A DNA stretch of 64,000 bases from Marinifilaceae bacterium (GTDB lineage: Bacteria; Bacteroidota; Bacteroidia; Bacteroidales; Marinifilaceae), in NCBI GenBank assembly GCA_016936255.1, contig JAFGYE010000023.1, positions 1 through 64,000 on the forward strand, in the 5' to 3' direction. The notes below the pieces were generated by a model, which had not been told where the DNA came from, ran no database searches, and was given only the letters and a program-made list of their open reading frames with translations. The first letter of the stretch is position 1, and every line of letters starts with the position of its first letter. The translations under genes and the position numbers were made by a program. Below are positions 33,746-42,418 of the stretch, piece by piece.

Positions 33746-36013
33746 TCAATTAATTATATTTTGCGATATTTTTTTTGCTAATCTTTTTTGTGCAAATATT
33801 TCTCTGTTGAAATCTTTATGTGCTTTTAGAACTGTGAGGTGTGAAATCACATATGCCAGTGTGCTTTCGGCACCTTGATTGCGGTTAACACCATAACTTT
33901 CCAATCCATCGCAGCAACCATTTGTTTCAGAATCATACAAGCTTATTCTCAAATCATTTTCACCCAAAAACCACATATACGATGTAAATAATTTATTCAG
34001 ATATTCTATGTTTTTGGTCAATTTAAAAGCTTGCTCAAAGAGTAATATCATTGCCATAGCATCAAGTGGTTGCTGAGTAAAAGTGGCTCGTTTTCCACCT
34101 TTTTCGTACCAACCATCATTTCCAATTATCGATAAATATCCATTGATAAATGTTTTACTGATTAAAAAATTCATTGAACTGAAAGCCGTTTTGCGAATTT
34201 GGTCGTCGTTATGTATTTCAGCAGCATGCAGTAAAGCAAGTGGCAGCATGGCATTATCGTAGGTTAGGAATGGTTCAAACCATCTCCAGTCATCCGAACT
34301 GTTTGCTTCATAATTTTTCACTAGTTTTTTTGATAACCGGCTTAACAGCTCAGTCATTGAATCATCTGCAGGATTTCTTTGCAGATAGCAGCTGATTCCT
34401 ACTATCGTATTGGCAATGCCTCTTACTGATTTTAGTTTTTCGAAAATAGGAACCGCTTTTATAAACATCGATCGGCCCGATTCATAATAGGAAGCATTGG
34501 GGGCATTGGCAAGCAGGTATCCAAGAGCCCAAATGGTTCTTCCAAAAGAATCTTCCGATCCTACTTCATCAAGAAATTTACGGTCGAAACTGAGGAAATT
34601 CTTAAATGTTCCATTTTCGTTTTGCATGTATTGGATATAGCTCAAATAGATCGGGCACAATTCAAGAGCCTTATAATTATTTTTTTCCTGATAGGCCATT
34701 AGAGCCATTAACAATGCTCTGGCGTTATCATCTAAGCAATAGCCATGTTTTAAATTAGGAATACCAAATTTAGCGTGTTGCATAATTCCGGTATTATCAG
34801 TTAATCTGTTTATGTGTTTGAGCGAAAAAGGAGGTACAGTCTGAATATCAAAATATTGTCTTTTTTTTTCTATTTCGTCTTGTAGTGCATTAAAAACATG
34901 CTTGTTATATTTAGCGCCTATTTCAGGCCATGTCATATTCCGTCCATACTCGTATGCATTTTTTCTTAGTGCATTTAAAGTTTCCGGATGATCCAGCAGC
35001 TCAATCAATATATCTGCGAGTTGGTTCGAATTGTGAAAATCAAATAACCTGCCTCTTCCGTTGGCTAATAATTCCGTAGCATGCCAATAAGGAGTCGAAA
35101 TAACGGCAGAACCAGCACCGATTGCGTAGGATAGTGTGCCACTTGTAATTTGAGCTTCGTTGTTGTAGGGCGTTATGTAAATATCCGAAGCACATAAAAA
35201 TTTAAATAGATCATCTTGCGGAACATACTTGTTTGGTATCACGACGTGATCTTCAAGAGAGAGATTTTTAACAAGTTGCCTTAGATATAGCAAATATTCA
35301 TCGCCCGAGCAGCGCATAACACTTGGATGAATTTTACCCAATACCAGATAGATAACATTTGGATGCTTTTTAACGAGCCTGGGCAATGCTTTTATGGCTA
35401 CCTCAATGCCTTTATTTCTGCTTAAAAAACCAAATGTTAATATGATTTTTTTCTTTTCGAGATTAAGTTCTTTCTTTATTTTTTTCTGATCAAAATGAAA
35501 GTCCGGAACCCCATGTTCAATGAATGTAATTTTTTCTTTGGGCACGTCATATATATCAATCAAAAAATCAATTGCTTTAAGATTCATTACAACAACCAGA
35601 TTAGCCATTTTGCATATTTCCTTTAAAATGGCTTTTTCGGTGTACGAAGGATTATTGCTGATAGTATGAAGGGTAACAACCAAATGTATTTTGAGATGGT
35701 GAAGCAAGGAAAGGATGTAAATACCACTTCGTCCGCCAAAAATCCCAAATTCATGCTGAAGTATACAAACATCCGCTCCGCTGTTGTTTATGTATTTTGC
35801 GGCGGCGATATACTCATTTCTATTTTCCTGCTGAATAGTTAGTTTTACTTCTTTCGGATACGAATATTCTTCATCCGAATTATTCATGGTAACAATAAAT
35901 CCTTCATTCTCATTCCGATTAATATCATCCACCATGGAATAATACAGGTCTTTTGTAAAGCTACCTATTCCGCACTCCCGTGGGGGATATGTTCCGATAT
36001 AGGCAAATTTCAT
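33746..36013 (-). CDS. GT4 glycosyltransferase fused to an alpha/alpha-toroid-like domain
   Basis: This 755-residue protein has two parts. Residues 1-385 are a GT4 transferase: GIGSFTKDL near the start, LTFGFLSRNKGIEVAI near 195, and a degenerate nucleotide-sugar motif around ITSGTLSYAIGAGSAVIST. Residues about 400-755 are helix-rich with repeats such as LDDNARALLMAL, FGRTIWALGYL and QGAESTLAYVISH, resembling six-hairpin glycosidase or trehalase-like toroids. The toroid may trim or bind the product. It is the first gene of the GT4/GT4/GH130 operon. A 95-base gap precedes the next GT4. Confidence 0.82.
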   Translation of the reverse strand: MKFAYIGTYPPRECGIGSFTKDLYYSMVDDINRNENEGFIVTMNNSDEEYSYPKEVKLTIQQENRNEYIAAAKYINNSGADVCILQHEFGIFGGRSGIYILSLLHHLKIHLVVTLHTISNNPSYTEKAILKEICKMANLVVVMNLKAIDFLIDIYDVPKEKITFIEHGVPDFHFDQKKIKKELNLEKKKIILTFGFLSRNKGIEVAIKALPRLVKKHPNVIYLVLGKIHPSVMRCSGDEYLLYLRQLVKNLSLEDHVVIPNKYVPQDDLFKFLCASDIYITPYNNEAQITSGTLSYAIGAGSAVISTPYWHATELLANGRGRLFDFHNSNQLADILIELLDHPETLNALRKNAYEYGRNMTWPEIGAKYNKHVFNALQDEIEKKRQYFDIQTVPPFSLKHINRLTDNTGIMQHAKFGIPNLKHGYCLDDNARALLMALMAYQEKNNYKALELCPIYLSYIQYMQNENGTFKNFLSFDRKFLDEVGSEDSFGRTIWALGYLLANAPNASYYESGRSMFIKAVPIFEKLKSVRGIANTIVGISCYLQRNPADDSMTELLSRLSKKLVKNYEANSSDDWRWFEPFLTYDNAMLPLALLHAAEIHNDDQIRKTAFSSMNFLISKTFINGYLSIIGNDGWYEKGGKRATFTQQPLDAMAMILLFEQAFKLTKNIEYLNKLFTSYMWFLGENDLRISLYDSETNGCCDGLESYGVNRNQGAESTLAYVISHLTVLKAHKDFNREIFAQKRLAKKISQNIIN

Positions 36014-36467
36014 AATTTGTAAGTGTTAAAATTGGTCTTTAATTTCTATTCGAATATTGTTTTGGTTTAATAGGATCACGATTCTATTAAAGATAGTGAA
36101 ATATCGTGAATAATTAGGTGTTTGGAGAGGGTAAACTGGTTTGAGACAAGTGTAATTTATGTTATATTAAACATGTGGATTGGGAAATAAAATTTTTACA
36201 GTAAAGTGTAAAAATAAACATCCTGCTAGCTGAAAGAGCAAACTCTTTAAATAATGAAATTGTTAATCGTAAGAAAGTGAAATCTGATAAAAAATACTGG
36301 CATATGAATTTGCAATGAAATGGCAAAAAAACAACATCATACCATAAGGGAGAAAAATTAGTATCAATAATTTTCGCTTAGCATTCTGTTTGTTATATTG
36401 TTTGTTCAAAATGGTAAAATTGTTCAAACTGATTTTTGAACAGCAGCAGTAATCAAGGAAGATATAC
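36014..36467. other. Divergent intergenic region with one inverted repeat
   Basis: This AT-rich gap of 454 bases between the glycan operon and the YcaQ-like gene has promoters expected both ways. A perfect dyad TGTTCAAA-CTGATT-TTTGAACA lies at 36421-36442, 26 bases before the YcaQ-like ATG, with another TTTGTTCAAA near 36403. It may be an operator. No supported gene. Confidence 0.5.
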
Positions 36468-37676
36468 ATGACCAAAATAACAGAAACACTTTCCATTCAA
36501 GAGGCCAGAAAACTGGTTTTACTATCGCAAAAGTTGCCTCCGGCAAAGCAAACAGGTACAGCACTTGAAGCAACACTCATGGCTATAGAGCACCTTGGTT
36601 ATATTCAAATTGATACCATTTCGGTGATTCAGAGGGCTCATCATCATACATTATGGAATCGAAACCCTTGTTATGAAACTTCCCATTTAGAGCAATTGGT
36701 TGCTGATAAAAAAGTTTTTGAATATTGGTCGCATGCAGCCGCATATTTGCCTATGTGTGATTACCGTTTTAGTTTGGTACGCAAACAGGCGATTGCCAGG
36801 GGTGATCAGAATCATTGGTATGATCGGGATGAGAAGTTGATGAAATTGGTGTTGAAACGAATTGCCAATGAAGGCCCCTTAATGGCGAAGGATTTTGAGT
36901 ATTTAGGCAAAAAGAAAATGGATTGGGCAAGCAAACCTGCCAAACGCGCTTTGGAATACCTGTTTATGCAGGGTGATCTGATGATTCCTAACCGGCAAAA
37001 TTTCCACAAAGTTTATGATCTTACCGAAAGAGTACTGCCTGAGGATATTGACACCTCAGCGCCTTTGCAGGATGAGTACGCACGTTTTTTAATCACACGC
37101 TACCTGCAGGCCAACGGATTGGGACAGGCCTCTGAAATGGTCTATTTGCTGAAAAATACCAAAACTATTATTTCTAATACTTTGCAAGAAATGTATTTGA
37201 ATGGTGAATTGATACAGCTTGCTGTTGATGGAAACAGTTATTACGCTTTAGCGGATTCTCTGGAGTTACTGAATAAACCACTGGCTCGTAATAAGCTTAA
37301 AATACTTTCGCCATTTGATAACCTGTTGATTCAACGCAAGCGCATGCAAACAATTTTTGATTTTAATTATCAGATTGAGTGTTATGTGCCCGAGGCCAAA
37401 CGCCAATATGGTTATTTTTCTCTCCCCATTTTATGGAACGGCCACTTGGTTGCACGAATGGATTGTAAAGCAGACAGAAAAGAATCACTCTTGCACATTC
37501 AGCACCTTGCACTGGAGCCGGCCTTTTTAAAAACTGAGGCTTTCGCTCTTGCCCTTAGTAAAGAACTTGAATCTTTTATGCAGTTTAATAATTGTTGTGA
37601 TCTCAAGTTACACAAAACCACACCAGGCATGTTCAAACCTAAATTTCAAACTTTTATTAGCAGTTTAATCAGGTAA
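36468..37676 (+). CDS. YcaQ/AlkX-family winged-helix DNA glycosylase-like protein
   Basis: This 402-residue protein belongs to the HTH_42 family of DNA glycosylases that unhook interstrand crosslinks or remove bulky alkyl adducts. The catalytic-type motif reads Q-I-D in YIQIDTISVIQRAHHHTLWNRN (split), matching the QxD form of the YcaQ/AlkX branch rather than the QxQ of AlkZ. Winged-helix repeats fill the rest, and the late LSPFDNLLIQRKRM segment is conserved. It is transcribed alone behind a dyad-bearing promoter region. Substrate preference is not readable. Confidence 0.85.
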   Translation: MTKITETLSIQEARKLVLLSQKLPPAKQTGTALEATLMAIEHLGYIQIDTISVIQRAHHHTLWNRNPCYETSHLEQLVADKKVFEYWSHAAAYLPMCDYRFSLVRKQAIARGDQNHWYDRDEKLMKLVLKRIANEGPLMAKDFEYLGKKKMDWASKPAKRALEYLFMQGDLMIPNRQNFHKVYDLTERVLPEDIDTSAPLQDEYARFLITRYLQANGLGQASEMVYLLKNTKTIISNTLQEMYLNGELIQLAVDGNSYYALADSLELLNKPLARNKLKILSPFDNLLIQRKRMQTIFDFNYQIECYVPEAKRQYGYFSLPILWNGHLVARMDCKADRKESLLHIQHLALEPAFLKTEAFALALSKELESFMQFNNCCDLKLHKTTPGMFKPKFQTFISSLIR

Positions 37677-37715
37677 ACAAATATGGATAATAAATTGATA
37701 CGGGAGAAATTGCTG

Positions 37716-37976
37716 TTATTCCCGTTCACTTCCTATTTTAGAAACAATACTCATCTTGCTCATCATATACTCATGTGAGTTTTTGGTATGTGGTATGGTA
37801 CAATCAGAGCAATTTTTAAATCCGTTTGTATATTTAAAATTTCCTCCACACTTATCTTTTAGCATGTATAATGGGCAATAGCAAAACAAACAATTGAATT
37901 CCGCTTCGTTTTCTACTTTATGGCAAGGGAAATATTCACACTTTTTATTCTGGAAAAACTTGTAATTTTCTGACAT
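37716..37976 (-). CDS. Cysteine-rich small-domain protein
   Basis: This 86-residue protein has nine cysteines arranged as KCEYFPCHK, FNCLFCYCPLY, DKCGG and FKNCSDCTIPH. This is the pattern of the short cysteine-rich domain family (PF04071), presumed metal- or Fe-S-binding and often near cobalamin or radical-SAM genes. It has no signal peptide. It converges on the YcaQ-like gene and lies downstream of the nitroreductase on the same strand but beyond its terminator, so it is probably a separate transcript. Function unknown. Confidence 0.75.
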   Translation of the reverse strand: MSENYKFFQNKKCEYFPCHKVENEAEFNCLFCYCPLYMLKDKCGGNFKYTNGFKNCSDCTIPHTKNSHEYMMSKMSIVSKIGSERE

Positions 37977-38169
37977 ATCTATAATTCTTTTTCTCGGAAT
38001 TCTTGATCCATTAGATCAATTTTATACAAAGCTAACTACTGGGACTATTTATTCCAATCGAATATCTTTTTTTTTACATGATATTAAAAATATGCAACCC
38101 GCATACCGATTGGCGCTGCTTATTTTAATGTGATGGAAGAATGGAGTTGTGTCGAAGCTGGTATTTTTA

Positions 38170-38211
38170 GATACAAAAACACCCCAAATGTTGTGCTTAA
38201 CATTCGGGGTG
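38170..38211 (-). terminator. Terminator of the nitroreductase gene
   Basis: On the minus strand CACCCCGAATGTT (from 38211) pairs with AACATTTGGGGTG (to 38180) with one mismatch and a 6-base loop, followed by TTTTTG. It sits 20 bases beyond the nitroreductase stop. Confidence 0.85.
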
Positions 38212-38231
38212 CAGTCTGTTCTTTTTTATAT

Positions 38232-38912
38232 CTATCTAACCCATTCAACAACTTCTTCCATAGGAAATCGGGATTGTGGGAATGGGGAGTCTTCTTTTCT
38301 GTAGCCAAACGCAAGCATTGCGGCCACTCCAAGGCGATTTGCATCTAAAATTCCTTCTTTACTAAGGATTTCTTCCACTTTTGCCCTGTCGAAACCTTCA
38401 ATTGGACAAGAATCTATTCCAATTTGTGCAGCGGCAGTCATCATGTTGGCAAAAGGCAGGTAAACTTGTTTGCAGGCCCAATCAAATATTTTACGATCGT
38501 CAGTTAAGTCAAATTCGTTTTCCATAAAGTTTTTGAAGAAACCTACTTTCATTTCTTCAATCTCCTGAGGAAGTTGGTCAATTTGCTGTGACTTGTATTT
38601 TAGATAATCGGAGCCAGCACGCATTTCGTCGCCTTTTCTGGCTAAAAGAATAACAAAGTGACTTGCGGACGGTAATTGTTTTTGTGCTCCCCAGCTTGGC
38701 ACCATTAACTTCTCCCGCAATTCCATATTCTGAACAACAATAAACTTCCAGGGTTCCCAGCCAAACGAGCTTGGAGACCTTCTTCCTACTTCCAGAATGA
38801 ATTCAAAATCTTCATCAGAAATTTTCTGTTCTGTTTCAAATTCTTTTATTGCACGTCTAAATGAATGCGCTTTTAGTATTTCTTCTTTTTTCATATGTTT
38901 TTTATTTGGCAT
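38232..38912 (-). CDS. Nitroreductase-family NAD(P)H flavin oxidoreductase
   Basis: This 226-residue FMN enzyme is of the NfsB type. The flavin-phosphate arginine region HSFRRAIKEF, the RRSPSSFGWEPWKF motif, the late IDSCPIEGFDRAKVEEIL and the terminal GVAAMLAFGYR are all classical. A start at the ATG at 38894 (MKKEEIL) is a good alternative, dropping six residues. It lies divergent from an HxlR regulator, the standard arrangement for quinone- or electrophile-induced nitroreductases. It probably detoxifies quinones or nitro compounds. Confidence 0.9.
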   Translation of the reverse strand: MPNKKHMKKEEILKAHSFRRAIKEFETEQKISDEDFEFILEVGRRSPSSFGWEPWKFIVVQNMELREKLMVPSWGAQKQLPSASHFVILLARKGDEMRAGSDYLKYKSQQIDQLPQEIEEMKVGFFKNFMENEFDLTDDRKIFDWACKQVYLPFANMMTAAAQIGIDSCPIEGFDRAKVEEILSKEGILDANRLGVAAMLAFGYRKEDSPFPQSRFPMEEVVEWVR

Positions 38913-39042
38913 ATGGAACTTACCATGCTTGAATAATCATCTTTTTTTGTATCAAAATCACATTGGCATGGGCGTTTCATAATCTTATTTTTAATGAAAA
39001 ATAACTGCTTTCAGCGTGATTAAATTTACAAGCTTGGTGCAA

Positions 39043-39080
39043 ATGTATAATATACATACTTTTGTGTCAAGTACATACTT
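39043..39080. promoter_or_regulatory. HxlR operator and promoter region
   Basis: A perfect 15-base palindrome ATGTATAATATACAT (39043-39057) overlaps TACTTTTG (39057-39064), a TAnnTTTG -7 box. TACATACTT occurs at 39053 and again at 39072. The region lies between the nitroreductase and HxlR genes and suits a regulator acting on both. Confidence 0.6.
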
Positions 39081-39152
39081 AAATGGTATCTAGTTACTTT
39101 TTTAATACTATTGCAGATAATAAGTAAGTTACAGATATATAAAAAATAAATT

Positions 39153-39494
39153 ATGGCTAAAAGAAATTCTGATGCACCTGTTTGTTCGCTGGATTATGCA
39201 TTCAGAAGAATAGGTGGAAAGTACAAAGCACGTGTTTTATGGTACATTTATACAAAAGACAATGTGCTGCGGTATGGAGAGTTAAAAAAAATGGTTCAAA
39301 ACATTACTTCAAAAATGTTAACCCAAACTTTGCGTGAGCTGGAAGAGGATCAATTAATTAGTCGGAAAGTGTATCCTGAAGTACCGCCAAAAGTAGAGTA
39401 CTCATTGACCGATACAGGAATGGAGTTGATTCCATTTATAGAGCATTTAGGAATTTGGGGCAGAAAGCAAATGCAAAAGGAGAAGTTTGAATGA
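39153..39494 (+). CDS. HxlR-family winged-helix regulator
   Basis: This 113-residue DNA-binding protein shows the HxlR pattern: an N-terminal cysteine (C11 in PVCSLDYAFRRIGGKYK), the ITSKMLTQTLRELEEDQLI recognition helix and the wing KVEYSLTDTG. In several relatives that early cysteine senses electrophiles, so C11 is a candidate sensor. It diverges from the nitroreductase gene across the palindrome at 39043, and probably represses both. Length is standard for the family. An AraC regulator follows on the same strand. Confidence 0.9.
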   Translation: MAKRNSDAPVCSLDYAFRRIGGKYKARVLWYIYTKDNVLRYGELKKMVQNITSKMLTQTLRELEEDQLISRKVYPEVPPKVEYSLTDTGMELIPFIEHLGIWGRKQMQKEKFE

Positions 39495-39549
39495 GACGAA
39501 ATCCCTTATGGTAGTTTCCAATTAAGAATTCTTTATGAAAGGGAGTATA

Positions 39550-40413
39550 ATGAATAATACTATAAAAAAATATCAGTTTAAAGAAGGACTTAAACTGGAA
39601 TTTGAAATTTTGGATTTATCTGAGATCCTAAAATCAAGAAAAGATATGATGACTATTCCCCACAGGGCACAGTTTAATCATATCCTTTGGATTGAAAAAG
39701 GTAAAGGAACTCATTTTGTCGATTTTAACCCAATAAGTATAGAGGACAATACAATTATTTTCATACCCCATAATTGTGTGAACAGGTTCGATAAAAATGG
39801 CATTTACAAGGGGAAAACAATTTTATTTACCAACAATTTTTTCTCTAAAAATAATCAAGACCTTCAGTTTTTGCATTCAAGTATACTGTATAGTGATTTG
39901 TATAATATTGCTAAAATTAAAGTCAATCAGCAACGTTCCGATTTAAAGGTATTTCTAAATGCTATGGAAACAGAATTTCAAAGAAGTGCAGATAGTGCTC
40001 AATATCAAATACTGCGAAATATGCTGCATATCTTTTTATTGCAGGCAGAACGGGAAATGCGGAAACAAGGTTTCGAAGAGTTAAAGCCAAGTGCAAATTT
40101 GGATTATCTGGTTTTATTTAAAGATCTGCTCGAACAAAATTTCCGGAAAGAAAAATCGGTTAATAAATATGCATCGGAATTGAGTATTTCAGAAAAACAA
40201 TTGCACAAAGCAACCACAACTTTGTTTGATAAAACACCAAAACAAATCATTGATGAACGGATTTTGCTCGAAGCAAAGCGGTTGTTGGTTCATAGCAATC
40301 AATCCATTAAAGAAATTGCGTACGAGCTTGGTTATGATGAACCGACTAATTTCATTAAATATTTCCGGAAACATGTTCATTCAACTCCATCTGAATTCAG
40401 AGAGCAATCGTAA
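39550..40413 (+). CDS. AraC-family transcriptional regulator
   Basis: The protein has 287 residues from the ATG at 39550, chosen because AAGGGAG lies 6 bases upstream; an in-frame ATG at 39535 precedes that site. The N-terminal half is a cupin-like effector domain (FNHILWIEKGKGTHFVDF). The C-terminal 100 residues carry the paired HTH: VNKYASELSISEKQLHKA, then IKEIAYELGYDEPTNFIKYF and the ending TPSEFRE. It is followed by a double SnoaL lipoprotein gene, a possible target. The inducer is unknown. Confidence 0.9.
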   Translation: MNNTIKKYQFKEGLKLEFEILDLSEILKSRKDMMTIPHRAQFNHILWIEKGKGTHFVDFNPISIEDNTIIFIPHNCVNRFDKNGIYKGKTILFTNNFFSKNNQDLQFLHSSILYSDLYNIAKIKVNQQRSDLKVFLNAMETEFQRSADSAQYQILRNMLHIFLLQAEREMRKQGFEELKPSANLDYLVLFKDLLEQNFRKEKSVNKYASELSISEKQLHKATTTLFDKTPKQIIDERILLEAKRLLVHSNQSIKEIAYELGYDEPTNFIKYFRKHVHSTPSEFREQS

Positions 40414-40523
40414 ATAAGTGTGCTTAATTCCCAAGAGCAAATGTATCATACAAGGGAGTAAAACTACCTTTATATGCCTTTCATTATGCATCATCTTTGT
40501 ATTGTAAACCAATAATAAAAACA

Positions 40524-41369
40524 ATGCGAAAATTATTCATTATTACAGTATTAACAATTGCTTCATTCGTTTCGTGTGAAGCAGATAACAACTTGAAAAT
40601 GGAAGCGTCGAATAAACAAAAGGTTATTGAGCTTTTGAAAAGTATTGAAACAGGTGATCAGGAACTGGTAGGCTACATCAATCCAAATAAGTACATCCAA
40701 CACAATCAGGCTGTAGGTGACGGTTTAGCTGGATTTGGAGCCTTGCTGCAACAATTGCCGGAAGGAAGTGTAAGAGTAAACACAGTGCGTGTTTTTAGCG
40801 ATGGTGATTATGTAATTGCACATACCGACTACAACTTTTTTGGTCCAAAAATCGGAATTGATGTTTTTCGTTTCGAAGATGGATTAATTGTAGAACACTG
40901 GGATAATTTACAAGAAAAAGTTACTGAAACAGCTTCAGGAAGAAGTCAAGTTGATGGCCCTGCAGAAATTAAGGATCTGGATAAAACGGAGGATAACAAA
41001 GCTTTGATTCAGAACTTACTAAATGATATTTTCTTGGGAGCTAATCCTGATAAAATTACAGAGTATATTTCTATAGAACAATACAATCAGCACAACCTAG
41101 GTGTAAAAGATGGGTTGGCAGGTTTGGGAGAAGCCTTGGCTGCATTAGCAGAAGCAGGTATGCCTATGGTTTACGAAAAAAATCATATGATTTTTGGGGA
41201 AGGAAACTATGTATTATCCATTTCCGAAGGAATCTTCATGAAAGAAAAGGTAGCTTTCTACGATATTTTCAGACTGGAGAATGGCAAAGTTGTAGAACAT
41301 TGGGATACCATTGAAAATTTAATTCCTGAATCAGAAGCCAAAAATAGCAACGGGAAATTCAATTTCTAA
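40524..41369 (+). CDS. Lipoprotein with two tandem SnoaL-like domains
   Basis: The ATG at 40524 starts a lipoprotein signal (hydrophobic run, then SFVSCEAD, lipid cysteine at C18). Earlier in-frame codons add nine polar residues and are rejected. Two NTF2/SnoaL-like folds follow, each with the pattern YIQHNQAVGDGLAGFGALL or YNQHNLGVKDGLAGLGEAL and a later VEHWDN/VEHWDT. The repeat shows internal duplication. Related proteins are isomerase-like or hydrolase-like small-molecule binders, and the ligand is unknown. It follows the AraC gene and ends at a strong terminator. Confidence 0.85.
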   Translation: MRKLFIITVLTIASFVSCEADNNLKMEASNKQKVIELLKSIETGDQELVGYINPNKYIQHNQAVGDGLAGFGALLQQLPEGSVRVNTVRVFSDGDYVIAHTDYNFFGPKIGIDVFRFEDGLIVEHWDNLQEKVTETASGRSQVDGPAEIKDLDKTEDNKALIQNLLNDIFLGANPDKITEYISIEQYNQHNLGVKDGLAGLGEALAALAEAGMPMVYEKNHMIFGEGNYVLSISEGIFMKEKVAFYDIFRLENGKVVEHWDTIENLIPESEAKNSNGKFNF

Positions 41370-41401
41370 AAGGAAAGCCCAATTAGTAGGGGTAATAATT
41401 C

Positions 41402-41450
41402 AATCGCTGAGAATGCATACTATTTTGCATTCTTAGCGATTTTTTTTTGG
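41402..41450 (+). terminator. Terminator after the double SnoaL gene
   Basis: AATCGCTGAGAATGCA (41402-41417) pairs with TGCATTCTTAGCGATT through one G-T pair, with an 8-base loop, then a run of about eight T. Confidence 0.9.
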
Positions 41451-41915
41451 AAAAGGAACGGGATATAAGAAGCCATTTCGTTTTTATATTTTGCCTTATT
41501 CTCATTTTTTTGCCCGGCACTTTCAATTTGCTTAGCAATTATTTTTTTTTAAGATTAATCCTTAAATGAAAACTCATTGAATGATATGTTTGTGAAAATT
41601 GTGTAAAATATCCAAATAGGTTCTACACAACAAGAATGTGCGATATTCAAGTGATTTATGAAATCAAAGAAATATAACATTCTAAGGTTGGGTGTTAGGG
41701 TACAGTTAGTGAATGTATTGTGTGTTTTTGTGTGGGGATAATACATACTTTTATTGGGTTTTCGTTTTTATTAGACTACTTTTGTCGTGTAGAAACAATT
41801 GAGGACTGTTGCTTATTAAAATTTTAAACTTTATGGTTTTAGACAGCACACTTAAATTGTTTACTTGGGATTCTATTCCAACAATAAATATGCATTTAAT
41901 ACAAATACTGTTTTT
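41451..41915. other. Gene-free AT-rich stretch with a candidate promoter for the GNAT operon
   Basis: No supported gene. TACTTTTG at 41777-41784 matches the TAnnTTTG -7 box, with only a weak TATTG 20 bases upstream. It would start transcription about 130 bases before the GNAT gene, leaving a long 5' leader. Confidence 0.45.
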
Positions 41916-42356
41916 ATGGTAAATTACAAAACGTACACTTCAATTTCAAAACCTGATAGTGCAGAAATAGAAGCTATCGTGAGTTTTTTGTACAAGCATT
42001 TAGATGAATACGGAGATGCTAAGGAAGATATTGAAAAGGCAATTATTTATGCAGTTAAGGATGAACCGGCAGGTGGCGGTTTTGTTTTAGTTGCCAAGGA
42101 AAATGATGAAATAGTTGGTTCTGTAGTGGTTAACCGAACCGGAATGGAAGGTTATATTCCTGAGAATATTTTGGTGTATATAGCTGTGCATGAATCTCAA
42201 AGGGGAAAAGGTCTTGGGAAAGGCTTAATGAATGAGGTAATTAAAATTAGTAAAGGTGATGTTGCTTTGCATGTTGAGCCAGAAAACCCGGCCAGATTTT
42301 TATACGAAAAAGTAGGATTTAGCAGCAAGTACGTTGAAATGCGACTAAAAAAGTAG
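41916..42356 (+). CDS. GNAT-family N-acetyltransferase
   Basis: This 146-residue acyltransferase starts from the ATG at 41916; the open frame upstream begins only at a TTG. The acetyl-CoA pyrophosphate motif is ESQRGKGLGKGLM and the preceding strand is ILVYIAVH. The end has LHVEPENPARFLYEKVGFS, the usual late helix. It is 62 bases ahead of an M20 peptidase and heads a run with two fold-III racemases, so it may acetylate a D-amino acid or the product of the peptidase. The substrate is inferred only. Confidence 0.85.
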   Translation: MVNYKTYTSISKPDSAEIEAIVSFLYKHLDEYGDAKEDIEKAIIYAVKDEPAGGGFVLVAKENDEIVGSVVVNRTGMEGYIPENILVYIAVHESQRGKGLGKGLMNEVIKISKGDVALHVEPENPARFLYEKVGFSSKYVEMRLKK

Positions 42357-42418
42357 AGACATGCATAATTCATGCAGTTAGTATTTTTAATTGAGGAGCA
42401 CTCAGTAATATCTGTTAC

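Noticed and set aside
36263-36496. A minus-strand frame of 77 residues with hydrophobic parts before the YcaQ-like gene
   Set aside because: It overlaps the YcaQ-like start on the opposite strand, has no ribosome site, and the region is AT-rich, which yields hydrophobic frames by chance.
37680-37735. Terminator between the YcaQ-like and cysteine-rich genes
   Set aside because: Only a 6-base stem (ACGGGA/TCCCGT) with a long loop and no T-run.
41555-41746. A minus-strand frame in the gap before the GNAT gene
   Set aside because: No recognisable motif, and composition is like the surrounding non-coding DNA.
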